Positions 1-8,002 of a stretch of DNA of 64,000 bases are shown here, piece by piece (positions within the stretch are counted from its first letter, which is position 1; every line of letters begins with the position of its first letter). This DNA comes from Streptomyces sp. NBS 14/10 (GTDB lineage: Bacteria > Actinomycetota > Actinomycetes > Streptomycetales > Streptomycetaceae), in NCBI RefSeq assembly GCF_002224125.1, contig NZ_NCSM01000005.1, positions 327,905 to 391,904 on the forward strand, given 5' to 3'. The position numbers and the translations under genes are program-made. The notes below the pieces were generated by a model that did not search any database, was not told where the DNA came from, and saw only the letters and a list, made by a program, of their open reading frames with translations.

Positions 1-1210
1 GCGACCCGACCAGGTTGAGGTCCGCCCGGCTGATGGAGGCCATCCGTATGAAGTCATAGGCGCGGGTGAAGAAGGCCGCGAAGGTGGACGCGTACGGGGT
101 CCAGCCGCAGGCCTGGATCCCGACGGCGGCGGCCACCAGCTGCTGTTCGGCGATGTAGCACTCGAAGAACCGCTCGGGGTGTTCCTTGGCGAAGAGCTCG
201 GTGCGCGTGGAGTCGCCCACTTCGCCGTCGAGCACGACCACATCGCCGCGGGCCGTGCCGAGCGCGGCCAGCGCCTGCCCGAACGCGTCCCGCGTCGCGA
301 CCTCTTCGCCGGGGTCGAAGCGCGGCAGGGTCAGGGTGCCTTCGCGGGACGGCTGCGCGATGCCGGCCGCGGGCGGGCCGAGGACCGGTACGGCCATCTC
401 CCGTACGCCGCCGAGTTCGGCGACCGCCTCCTCGGGGTCCGGCAGCGGCTTGCCGTGCAGGCCCTCCCGGTTCTCCACGGCGGCCACGCCCCGGCCCTTG
501 ACGGTGCGGGCGATGATCGCCGTGGGCCGGCCGACCGTGGAGGCCGCGTCGCCGTAGGCGCGGTCGATCGCGGCGACGTCATGGCCGTCGATCTCGATGG
601 TGTGCCAGCCGAAGGCGTGCAGACGGCGCGCGTACGCGCCCAGATCCCATTCGTGGCGGGTGGGCCCGCGCTGGCCCAGCCGGTTCACATCGATGATGGC
701 GGTGAGGTTGTCCAGGTGCTCGTACCAGCCGTGCTCGACGGCCTCCCACACCGAACCCTCGGCCAGTTCGCTGTCCCCGCACAGCACCCAGACGCGGCTG
801 TTCACCTTGTCCAGGCGCTTGCGGGCGAGCGCCAGGCCGACGCCGATGGGCAGCCCCTGTCCCAGCGACCCGGTGGCCACATCCACCCACGGCAGCCGCG
901 GGGTGGGGTGTCCCTCCACCCGGCTGCCGAGCTTGCGGAAGGTGAGAAGCTCCTCGTCGCTGATCGCCCCGGCCGCCTTGAACAGGGAGTACAGGAGTGG
1001 GGACGCATGCCCCTTGGAGAAGACCAGGTGGTCGTTGCCGGGGTGGCGGGGCTGTTCGAAGTCGTAGTGCAGATGGTTCGCCAACAGGACGGCCATCAGG
1101 TCCGCGGCCGACATCGACGAGGTGGGATGGCCGGATCCGGCCGCCGCCGCGGCCCGCACCGAGTCCACTCGGAGCTGCTGTCCGAGCTCGCTGAGCAGAT
1201 GGTCTTGCAT
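1..1210 (-). CDS. tkt: transketolase, N-terminal part (truncated by window edge)
   Basis: About 403 N-terminal residues of a thiamine-diphosphate transketolase are visible; the gene runs off the left edge. The protein starts MQDHLLSELGQQL and continues into the transketolase N-domain. It shows the conserved SGHPTSS and FSKGHASPLLYSLF segments and the ThDP/Mg site beginning GDSELAEGSVWEA with the Asn of 'IIDVNR' about 30 residues later. The pyrimidine domain follows (DGEVGDSTRTELF, then FFECYIAEQQ). Transketolases move two-carbon ketol units in the non-oxidative pentose phosphate pathway in the cytosol. This copy begins the ThDP domain at once and resembles the actinobacterial second transketolase more than the long TktA type, but the C-terminal domain is not available. 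The NADH dehydrogenase gene on the same strand stops 38 nt upstream, so the two may be cotranscribed. Confidence 0.93.
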   Translation of the reverse strand, partial: MQDHLLSELGQQLRVDSVRAAAAAGSGHPTSSMSAADLMAVLLANHLHYDFEQPRHPGNDHLVFSKGHASPLLYSLFKAAGAISDEELLTFRKLGSRVEGHPTPRLPWVDVATGSLGQGLPIGVGLALARKRLDKVNSRVWVLCGDSELAEGSVWEAVEHGWYEHLDNLTAIIDVNRLGQRGPTRHEWDLGAYARRLHAFGWHTIEIDGHDVAAIDRAYGDAASTVGRPTAIIARTVKGRGVAAVENREGLHGKPLPDPEEAVAELGGVREMAVPVLGPPAAGIAQPSREGTLTLPRFDPGEEVATRDAFGQALAALGTARGDVVVLDGEVGDSTRTELFAKEHPERFFECYIAEQQLVAAAVGIQACGWTPYASTFAAFFTRAYDFIRMASISRADLNLVGS

Positions 1211-1248
1211 ATCGCTCCTTCGTGGTCTCTGGTCTGGTCCCTGGCCCA

Positions 1249-2574
1249 TCAGCGGCCGTCCGGGGCCGTATGGGGCATCCGGACCCGCTCGGGCGCCTCG
1301 GTGTCCAGCGGGACCGCCCAGGAGCGCACCATGCCCAGCTGTACGCCCTGCGGCGGCAGCACCATGTCGATCAGCCAGTCGGTGGCGACGCGGACGCGGT
1401 TGCCGGGCATCGCCATCAGGTGGTAGCCGCGGGTGACCAGATTGGCCACCGGTCCGGACAGCGGCACATGCAGCGGATTGGCGGCTCCCTGCACCCCGCC
1501 GAGGTCGACGGTGAAACCGAGGTCGTGGTGTTTGTACGGGCGCCGCGTGCCGTACCCCAGCGTGGCCGCCACATTGCGGCCCGCCACCTTGCCCTGCCGC
1601 TGCGCATGCTGCGCGGTCATCGGCGTGAACTGGCCCGGCCGGGTCAAATCGGGCACCGCCGCCGCGTCCCCGCAGGCCAGCACCTCGGGGTGACCCGGTA
1701 CGGCGAGATACGGGTCGACGCACAGCCGCCCCCGCTCCGTCGGCAGACCGAGGTCGTCCACCAGCGGGTCGGGACGGACGCCCACACACCAGATCAGCGA
1801 CCGGGTCGCGATGAACTCACCGGTGTCGAGCAACACGCCGTCCTTGGTGGCCTCCTTGACCGAGGTGCCCGTACGGATGTCCACGCCGCGCTTGGTCAGC
1901 ACCCGGTCCGCGGTGTCGGACAGCCTCCGGTCGAGTTCGGGCAGCACCCGGTCCGCGATGTCGATCAGCAGCCAGCGCGGCGGCGGGGCGCCGCGCAGCG
2001 CGGCGTTGTGGCGAGTGAGGGCGTCGGTGAGCAGCACGCCGTGTGCGGCCACCTCGGTGCCGGTGTACCCCGCGCCGACCACCACGAAGGTGCGGCGGGC
2101 GGCCTGCTCCGCGGGGTCGTCGGACGCCCCGGCCAGCTCGATCTGGCGGATCATGTGGTCGCGCAGATACAGCGCCTCGGGCATGCCCCGGAAGCCGTGC
2201 GCATGCTCGGCCACGCCGGGGACCGGCAGCAACTTGTTGACGCTGCCGACGGACAGCACGAGCCGGTCGTAGTCCATCCGGCCGCGCCGGCCCTCGGGGT
2301 CCGTCCAGTTGATCCGGCGGGCGTCGAGTTCGACCGAGTCGACCTCGCCGAGCACGAGGCGGACCCCCGGCAGGGTCTGGGTGAGGGAGATCGAGACCCG
2401 GCGGGGTTCCAGGACGGCGGCCGCCACTTGCGGCAGCAGCGGCAGATACAGAAAGTAGTCGTTGGGGTTGACCAGGACGATCTCCGCCTCGTCCCGCAGG
2501 GTGCGGGAGAGCGTACGGGCCGCCTGGTAGCCGGCGAATCCGGCGCCGACGATCACGATGCGGACTCGGTTCAC
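1249..2574 (-). CDS. ndh: type II NADH dehydrogenase (NDH-2)
   Basis: 441-residue single-polypeptide NADH:quinone oxidoreductase that passes electrons from NADH to the membrane quinone pool without pumping protons. The N-terminal FAD dinucleotide fold is clear (residues about 4-35, IVIVGAGFAGYQAARTL) and a second, NADH-binding Rossmann motif (VVVGAGYTGTEVAAHG) lies near residue 160. Near residue 290 the chain reads VLACGDAAAVPDL, the usual FAD-contacting GD segment. Start is a GTG with GGGAG about 8 nt upstream. No membrane helix is obvious, in line with monotopic family members. It could instead be a close NAD(P)/FAD oxidoreductase paralogue; length and motifs fit NDH-2 well. Confidence 0.9.
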   Translation of the reverse strand: MNRVRIVIVGAGFAGYQAARTLSRTLRDEAEIVLVNPNDYFLYLPLLPQVAAAVLEPRRVSISLTQTLPGVRLVLGEVDSVELDARRINWTDPEGRRGRMDYDRLVLSVGSVNKLLPVPGVAEHAHGFRGMPEALYLRDHMIRQIELAGASDDPAEQAARRTFVVVGAGYTGTEVAAHGVLLTDALTRHNAALRGAPPPRWLLIDIADRVLPELDRRLSDTADRVLTKRGVDIRTGTSVKEATKDGVLLDTGEFIATRSLIWCVGVRPDPLVDDLGLPTERGRLCVDPYLAVPGHPEVLACGDAAAVPDLTRPGQFTPMTAQHAQRQGKVAGRNVAATLGYGTRRPYKHHDLGFTVDLGGVQGAANPLHVPLSGPVANLVTRGYHLMAMPGNRVRVATDWLIDMVLPPQGVQLGMVRSWAVPLDTEAPERVRMPHTAPDGR

Positions 2575-2668
2575 GCGGGGCTCCCGGGCGTGGGGATCTC
2601 ACGGAACGCTCCAAGTGCCCCTCAGTCGCCGAGGCCAAACCCAGGACAGCAAGCCCCCTTGTTTTCGA

Positions 2669-2698
2669 GGCTCGGCCCCAGGGGCCTGAGGCCGAGCC
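2669..2698 (-). terminator. inverted repeat after the FAD monooxygenase gene
   Basis: A perfect 9-bp stem (GGCTCGGCC / GGCCGAGCC) with a 12-nt loop lies 22 nt beyond the stop codon of the minus-strand monooxygenase gene. There is no U-run on the minus-strand side, which is common for actinomycete terminators. Its role is inferred from position only. Confidence 0.5.
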
Positions 2699-2720
2699 GG
2701 CGTGCCGCGTCCGCGGCCCG

Positions 2721-3980
2721 TTACCGACGGGCCCGCGCCACCTCCCCCGTGACGCGCTCGTCCCAGTCGATGCGGTAACCGGTCAGCCAGTCCGCGCCGC
2801 CGTCGGCGTCCGCCCGCTCGAGTTTCCGCGGGAGTATCGCGTCCCGCAGGGCCCGGCCCACCGGCCCGGGCACGGTGCGGCGGATCAGGCCCGCGCTCGT
2901 CGCGACCACCCGCTCCACCCGCTCGCGGCGCAGCCGCTCGTACGCGGCGAAGGCAGATCGGGGCGTGCGCAGGTCGCGCAGGCACTTGGCGAGCACCACG
3001 CCGTCCTCGATGGCCAGGGACGCGCCCTGGGCGGCGTTCGGCGCACAGGCGTGCACCGCGTCCCCCACCAGGACCATCGTCTCGTCGGACCAGGTGGGCG
3101 TCGAGGCGATGTCGTAGGCGTTGGTGGCGACGATGGACTCACCGCTCGCGCGGATGATCTCGGCCGCCGGGGTGTTGTCGTCCGCGAACAGACCGGCTAG
3201 TTGCTCCCGCCACTGCTCCGGGGTGATCGCCGCGAGCTCGTCCTTGGACAGCTCGGCGCCCGGGGTGTTGGCGAACCACCAGACCTCGCCGTCGGGGGCC
3301 GTGGTGCAGCCGAAGAACGCGCGCTTGCCGTAGATCATGGCGTAGCTGTCGGGGTCCGGGGGCGCCGCGGCGTCGCGGGTGTAGCCGCACACCGTGTGCT
3401 GGCCGGTGAAGCGCGGCCGGGGCGCCGCGGCTTCGATGGTCCTGCGGATGAGGGAGTGGATTCCGTCGGCGCCGATGAGCAGGTCCCCCTGGGCCCGCCC
3501 GCCGTCCGCGAAGGAGGCCACCACGCGTCCGTCGGGGCCGGTCTGGGCCGCCAGGAGGCGCTTGCCGTGCTCGACGCGCACACCGCGGCGTGCCGCCTCC
3601 TCGCGCAACACCCGTGCCAGGGTGGCGCGTTTGATCGTACGGGCGCTCAGCGCGCCCTCCTCGGAGCCGGCCATGGGCCGCCCGCCGAGCCGTTTGCCGG
3701 TGTTGCTGATGAAGTCGGCGCGGCCTGCCGGGAAGGAGTTGTCCAGCACCGGCTGGTGTGCGCCGATGGTGCGCAACGCCTCCATGCCGTTGGCGGAGAT
3801 GAGCAGAAACGCACCCGCTTCGGTGGCGGCTGCGTCGGCTGTGCCTGCCGTGCCGTCTGTGCCTGCCGTGCCGGCTGGGGGATACGCCTCGTACACGGCC
3901 GCGTTGATTCCGGCCTTGCGCAGGGCGATCGCGGTCACGGTTCCGGCGATTCCGCCACCGATGATCAGGGCATGGGTCAT
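2721..3980 (-). CDS. FAD-dependent aromatic-type monooxygenase (PHBH fold)
   Basis: 419-residue flavoprotein of the p-hydroxybenzoate/salicylate hydroxylase class. It has the N-terminal GxGxxG FAD site (ALIIGGGIAGTVTAIAL, residues 4-20), the DG motif that contacts both FAD and NADPH (LLIGADGIHSLIRRTI, near residue 170) and the GD motif (VLVGDAVHACAPNAAQGASLA, near residue 300). These three motifs define group A single-component flavin monooxygenases that hydroxylate or epoxidise aromatic or polyketide substrates. The substrate cannot be read from the sequence. A short threonine/glycine-rich insertion (residues about 38-50, repeated GTDGTAGTADAAATE) follows the first beta strand. Start ATG has CGGAGC 5-6 nt upstream. 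It stands alone; the lipoprotein gene upstream is divergent. Confidence 0.88.
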   Translation of the reverse strand: MTHALIIGGGIAGTVTAIALRKAGINAAVYEAYPPAGTAGTDGTAGTADAAATEAGAFLLISANGMEALRTIGAHQPVLDNSFPAGRADFISNTGKRLGGRPMAGSEEGALSARTIKRATLARVLREEAARRGVRVEHGKRLLAAQTGPDGRVVASFADGGRAQGDLLIGADGIHSLIRRTIEAAAPRPRFTGQHTVCGYTRDAAAPPDPDSYAMIYGKRAFFGCTTAPDGEVWWFANTPGAELSKDELAAITPEQWREQLAGLFADDNTPAAEIIRASGESIVATNAYDIASTPTWSDETMVLVGDAVHACAPNAAQGASLAIEDGVVLAKCLRDLRTPRSAFAAYERLRRERVERVVATSAGLIRRTVPGPVGRALRDAILPRKLERADADGGADWLTGYRIDWDERVTGEVARARR

Positions 3981-4155
3981 GGTGCTCCGTGGAGTGGAGT
4001 GGGGGGACAGTGGGTGGTGCGGGTACTTCTCGGCACAGCGCTATCAGGGTCGGCCGATGCCGTCCAGTCCCCGACGGAAATGACGCCGGGTCCCGTGTCG
4101 AACGGCGGCATTTTAAGGTGTCATTGACGGTCGTGTGTGGGGGGAGAGGGCAACT

Positions 4156-4971
4156 GTGCGATGTCACGGGGTGCTTCGGGGCGGTGTGGCCGCCTTGTCG
4201 GTCGGCCTGCTGCTGGCCGGCTGTTCGCCGGGGTCCGGCGGGACGGGCCCCAAGCGCCCGGGTACGCCTTCGGACTTGGGGGCGCCGCCGTCGGCGAACG
4301 ACAGGCCGCGGGCGAGCCCGACCCCGTCCGGCCCCGACTTCACGGTGCGCCCCGACCGGGTGCCCGCCACCTCCGCGCGGGTGCTGCGGCTGGCCCGCCA
4401 GGTGATCGCCGGGCCGCAGGACTTCGGGGCCGACTTCGTACGGCAGCACCCCTTCGAAAGCGACCCGCGCACCTGGGCGGTGCTGGACGGGGTGTGTGTC
4501 TGGCAGCGCGAGAAGCTGCCCAAGGGGGTGCTCGCCAGTCTGTCGCAGCACAGCGTGCTACCCGCCAAAGGGGCGGGGAAGGGGCCGGTCCGGGTGATGG
4601 TGGTGGTGTCGGTGCACGCCGATGCCGACAGCGCCGACCAGGAGATGGCCACCACGCTGGAGGAGGTGGTGCGCTGCCCCGAGCAGTGGCTGAACCAGGA
4701 CGAGCGGATCATCTCGCTGTTGTCGTCGGGCGCCCCGTGGGGGCGGCGCGGCCAGGAGACGGCGGATGACCAGATCTGGGAGCACGGCGAGTACGAGAGC
4801 GACTCGGCCGGGGGCCCGTATCCGTACATCTGGGGCTCCTCGCGGATCGGGCCGGTGACCGTGTCCGTGATGGTCAAGGGAGCCAAGGGATACAGCGAGA
4901 AGGAGACCGACGACCTGCTGTACTCCCCGCTGGTCAAGATGGCCGAGGCCGCGAAGGGGGAACTGAAGTGA
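4156..4971 (+). CDS. secreted lipoprotein of unknown function
   Basis: 271-residue exported lipoprotein. The N-terminus VRCHGVLRGGVAALSVGLLLAGC is a short type II signal peptide with lipobox LLAGC, so the mature protein should begin at the Cys and sit on the outer face of the membrane. A proline/serine-rich linker follows. The rest is one globular domain with two non-lipobox cysteines (CVWQRE and VRCPEQW) that could form a disulfide, and it ends with a short Lys/Glu-rich helix. I recognise no catalytic motif. Start is GTG 4156 because GGGGAGAGGG lies 5 nt upstream; a GTG at 4135 is in frame but lacks a ribosome site. Its stop overlaps the start of the following kinase gene by 4 nt (GTGA). Translational coupling suggests it works with that kinase, perhaps as an extracytoplasmic sensor or partner. 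Confidence 0.82.
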   Translation: MRCHGVLRGGVAALSVGLLLAGCSPGSGGTGPKRPGTPSDLGAPPSANDRPRASPTPSGPDFTVRPDRVPATSARVLRLARQVIAGPQDFGADFVRQHPFESDPRTWAVLDGVCVWQREKLPKGVLASLSQHSVLPAKGAGKGPVRVMVVVSVHADADSADQEMATTLEEVVRCPEQWLNQDERIISLLSSGAPWGRRGQETADDQIWEHGEYESDSAGGPYPYIWGSSRIGPVTVSVMVKGAKGYSEKETDDLLYSPLVKMAEAAKGELK

Positions 4972-6903
4972 TCCCGCTGCGTTCGGGGGATCCGGCGCGG
5001 ATCGGGAGCTACCGGCTGCTGGGCAGACTCGGCGCCGGCGGCATGGGCATCGTCTACCTCGCACGCTCCACCGGCGGCGCCCTGGTCGCCCTCAAAATCA
5101 TCCAAGCCGAATACGCCCACGACCCTCAATTCCGCGCCCGCTTCCGCCGCGAAGTCACCGCAGCCCGCCGCATCAACACCCCCTGGGCCACCACCGTCCC
5201 GACGCCGACACCGAATCAGACACACCCTGGCTCGCCACCACCTACGTCCCAGGCCCCTCACTCACCGAAGCCATCACCACCCACGGCCCCTCCCCCACAC
5301 CACCACCCACACCCTCGCCCAAGCACTCCACACCATCCACCAAACAGGACTCATCCACCGCGACCCCACCACCGGACGCCCGCCGTTCGGCACCGGTCCG
5401 GTGGCCGCGATGCTGTTCCGTACGGTGCACGACACGGCCGATCTGACCGGGGTGCCCGATCAGCTGCGCCCGCTCATCGAGGCCTGCCTCGACAAGGACC
5501 CCGAGCGCCGACCGACCGCCGCCGAGCTGGTGCGGCGGCTGGCGGAGGGCGGGCCGCCGGTGGACGGTACGGGGTGGCTGCCGCGGCCGGTCGCCCAGTT
5601 GATCGCCAAGCGCTCGGCGGAGCTGCTGGCGCTCCCCGACGTCCCTCCCACGGTGGTCGGTCCGGCGGATGAGGCGCCGAAGCCGCCGCGCCCCGGCCGC
5701 CGCAGGTTTCTGGCGGTGGCCTCGGGCGGCGCGGTGCTGGGGGCCGGGGGCGGCCTCGGCATCTGGGCGGCATCGCGCCCCGACGCGGGCAGCGGCGGGG
5801 GCGGGGGCGGGCGGCCCACCCCGCCCCGGTGGACGGTCGGGGTGCACGCCGATCTGACGGGTGGCCAGGCCACGGCCGGAACGGCCCAGCGCCGGGGCGC
5901 CGAGTTGGCGGTGGAGAGCCTCAACGCCCGTGCGGACCGGCCCGTCACGCTCGCCCTCAAGACCCTGGGCGACCGTGGTACCCCGGGCGGTGCGCGTGGC
6001 GTCGCCGAGCGGATGGCCGCCGACCCCGCGGTCATCGCGGTCATCGGGCCGACGACCGACGCGACCTGCGCGGCCGCCATCGGCGCCTACGACAAGGCGG
6101 GGCTGCCGCTGCTGTCGGTGTCGGTCGGCACGGCCGAGGTGTCCGCCGTCGAGCACCCGTCCTATCTGCAGACCCGCCCGGACGACGGCGGTCTCGGCCT
6201 TCCGCTGTTGTCCTACCTCGCCCGGCACACCCGGCCGCACCGCACGGCCCTGATCGACGACCGCACCGCCGGGGACTACAGCTGGAACCTCATCCGGTCC
6301 ATGGCCACCGCGATGCGCGGCGGGGACCTGCCGTCGCTGACCGTCACCGTCCCGGCGGACGCGAGGGACTTCGGCCGGGCGGTGGACGAGGTGCGCCGAA
6401 GCGGGGTCCGTGCGGTGGTCTTCGGCGGCCTCGCGCCCCGGGCCGCGCTGTTCGCCCGGGAGTTGGCGTCCGCCGGCTTCACCGGGGCGCGGCTGGCCAC
6501 GCAGCCGGTCATCGACGCCGCGTTCCTGAAGCGGGCCGGCGAGGCCGCGAACGGCCGGCTGCTCAGCTCGGCCTTCACCGACGCGACGGCCCTGCCCGCG
6601 GCGCGGCCCTTCACGGCCGCGTGCCGCAAGCGGTACGGGTCCGCGCCCGGGCGCTACGCCGCGGAGGCGTACGACGTCGTCGGGCTCATCGCCCAGGCGC
6701 TGCGCGAGTTGGATCCACAGGGCGCCGACCGGGAGGCCATGGCGCGCAGGCTGCGCGCGGTCCGGTACCGGGGGATCACCAAGACGTACGCCTTCGAGCG
6801 GGGCAACGGCTCCCTGACCCCGGGCACCGGGCTGTTCCTCTACCGGGTCGAGCAGGGGCGGTTCCGTTTCCTGGGCGACTACGAGAGTGCGACGCGCGCC
6901 TGA
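4968..6903 (+). pseudogene. decayed Ser/Thr protein kinase fused to an extracellular ligand-binding domain
   Basis: GTG 4968 opens a Hanks-type kinase: Gly-loop LLGRLGAGGMGIVYLAR, then ALKII with the ATP-binding Lys. One base appears to be missing near 5199 and another near 5290-5305; reading all three frames in turn restores kinase sequence (DADTESDTPWLATTYVPGPSL, then LAQALHTIHQTGLIHRD). After HRD the text jumps to TTGRPPFGTGPVAAML, so the catalytic loop, DFG and activation segment (about 100 residues) are absent. From about 5308 one frame stays open to 6903: C-lobe end, proline-rich linker, one membrane segment (RRRFLAVASGGAVLGAGGGLGIW) and a roughly 360-residue branched-chain-amino-acid-binding-like domain (WTVGVHADLTGGQATAGTAQ...). 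Intact, it would be a transmembrane kinase with an outside sensor. The intact 3' part could be read from GTG 5401. Assembly error is the main alternative to true decay. Confidence 0.75.
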
Positions 6904-6938
6904 GGCGGCCCCGGAGAGAGTGCGACGCGCGCCTGAGG
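6883..6938 (+). repeat. 23-bp direct repeat over the stop codon
   Basis: The 23 bases GAGAGTGCGACGCGCGCCTG plus AGG at 6883-6905, which contain the TGA stop of the kinase/binding-protein gene, recur at 6916-6938 with a 33-nt period. The second copy lies in the short convergent gap before the glycosylase gene. It looks like a local tandem duplication. Confidence 0.8.
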
Positions 6939-6951
6939 GCCTCGGCCGGCG

Positions 6952-7818
6952 CTACTTCAGCAGCCGGGACAGCCGCCGGTCGGCGAGCGGCTTCCCACCG
7001 GTCTGGCAGGTCGGGCAGTACTGCAGGGAGGAGTCCGCGAAGGACACCTCACGGACCATGTCACCGCACACCGGACAGGGCTGGCCGGTGCGGCCGTGCA
7101 CTCGCATACCGCCGCGCTTCTCCGCCTTCAAGTCGCGCGCCGCCAGCCCCAGGGAGCGCTCGACGGCGTCGCGCAGCGTGCTGCCCATCGCCTCGTACAG
7201 CCGGGCGATCTCCTCCTCCGTCAGGTCGCCTGCCAGCCGGTAGGGCGACATCCGGGCGGCGTGCAGAATCTCGTCCGAATAGGCGTTGCCGATCCCGGCG
7301 ATGACGCTCTGGTCGCGCAGCACGCCCTTGATCCGGTGGCGCACTCCGCGCAGCAGCCCGGCGAACTCCTCGATGGTGAAGGACTCCGCGAGCGGGTCAG
7401 GACCCAGCCGGGCGATGCCCGGCACCTCCTGGGGGTCGCGCACACAGTAGACGGACAGCGCCTTGCGGGTGCCCGCCTCGGTGAGGTCGAAGCCGGCGCC
7501 CTCCGGGCCGGCCAGCCGCAGCCGCAGCGCCAGCGGGCCCTTGCCGGGGCGGGGCGGGTCCTCCGGGAGGCCGTCCCGCCAGCGCAGCCAGCCCGCCCTG
7601 GCGAGGTGGAGGACCAGATGCGGGCCGTCGGTGGCCAGGTCGAGGAACTTGCCGTGGCGGCGCACCGCGGTGACGGTACGCCCTTCGAGGTCGGTCAGCG
7701 GCGGATCGTACGTCTTGAGGACGCTGACCGCGGCGGGGTGGACACGGGCGATCTCCCGGCCGACGGCGCGCTCGGCCAGGATCCGCGCCAGGGCCTCCAC
7801 CTCGGGCAATTCCGGCAT
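6952..7818 (-). CDS. Fpg/Nei-family DNA glycosylase (AP lyase)
   Basis: 288-residue base-excision repair enzyme. It begins MPELPEVEA, where Pro2 is the family's Schiff-base nucleophile and Glu3 the catalytic acid. Lys in RRHGKFLDL (near residue 57) matches the conserved beta-hairpin Lys. The helix-two-turn-helix region (IKGVLRDQSVIAGIGNAYSDEIL) is present. The C-terminus carries the zinc finger CPVCGDMVREVSFADSSLQY followed by CPTC, with four cysteines. Such enzymes remove oxidised purines or pyrimidines and nick the strand. The GKPLADRRLSRLLK tail after the finger is typical of the actinobacterial 'Fpg/Nei-like' group rather than canonical MutM, so substrate preference is uncertain. Monocistronic and convergent with the decayed kinase gene. 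Confidence 0.93.
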   Translation of the reverse strand: MPELPEVEALARILAERAVGREIARVHPAAVSVLKTYDPPLTDLEGRTVTAVRRHGKFLDLATDGPHLVLHLARAGWLRWRDGLPEDPPRPGKGPLALRLRLAGPEGAGFDLTEAGTRKALSVYCVRDPQEVPGIARLGPDPLAESFTIEEFAGLLRGVRHRIKGVLRDQSVIAGIGNAYSDEILHAARMSPYRLAGDLTEEEIARLYEAMGSTLRDAVERSLGLAARDLKAEKRGGMRVHGRTGQPCPVCGDMVREVSFADSSLQYCPTCQTGGKPLADRRLSRLLK

Positions 7819-8002
7819 ATGACCAGTGTGCCCCAGCGGCCGGGACCCGGCCGGTCACCCCTCCAGCGGCGCTGAGCTGCGGGTCCGATGGCCCGCCCCT
7901 ACGCTGACCCAAGAGCCGGACCGGCGCCGCACACCGGCTCGGCACGCCCGCGCCGCCCCCGCAGTACCGCGTCTCTCCCCGTTCCGCACGGAGGCTTCCC
8001 CC

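Noticed and set aside
5196..5400. A Pro/Thr/His-rich stretch that could be read as a secreted low-complexity protein.
   Set aside because: Shifting frames restores kinase sequence, so it is an out-of-frame reading of the broken kinase gene.
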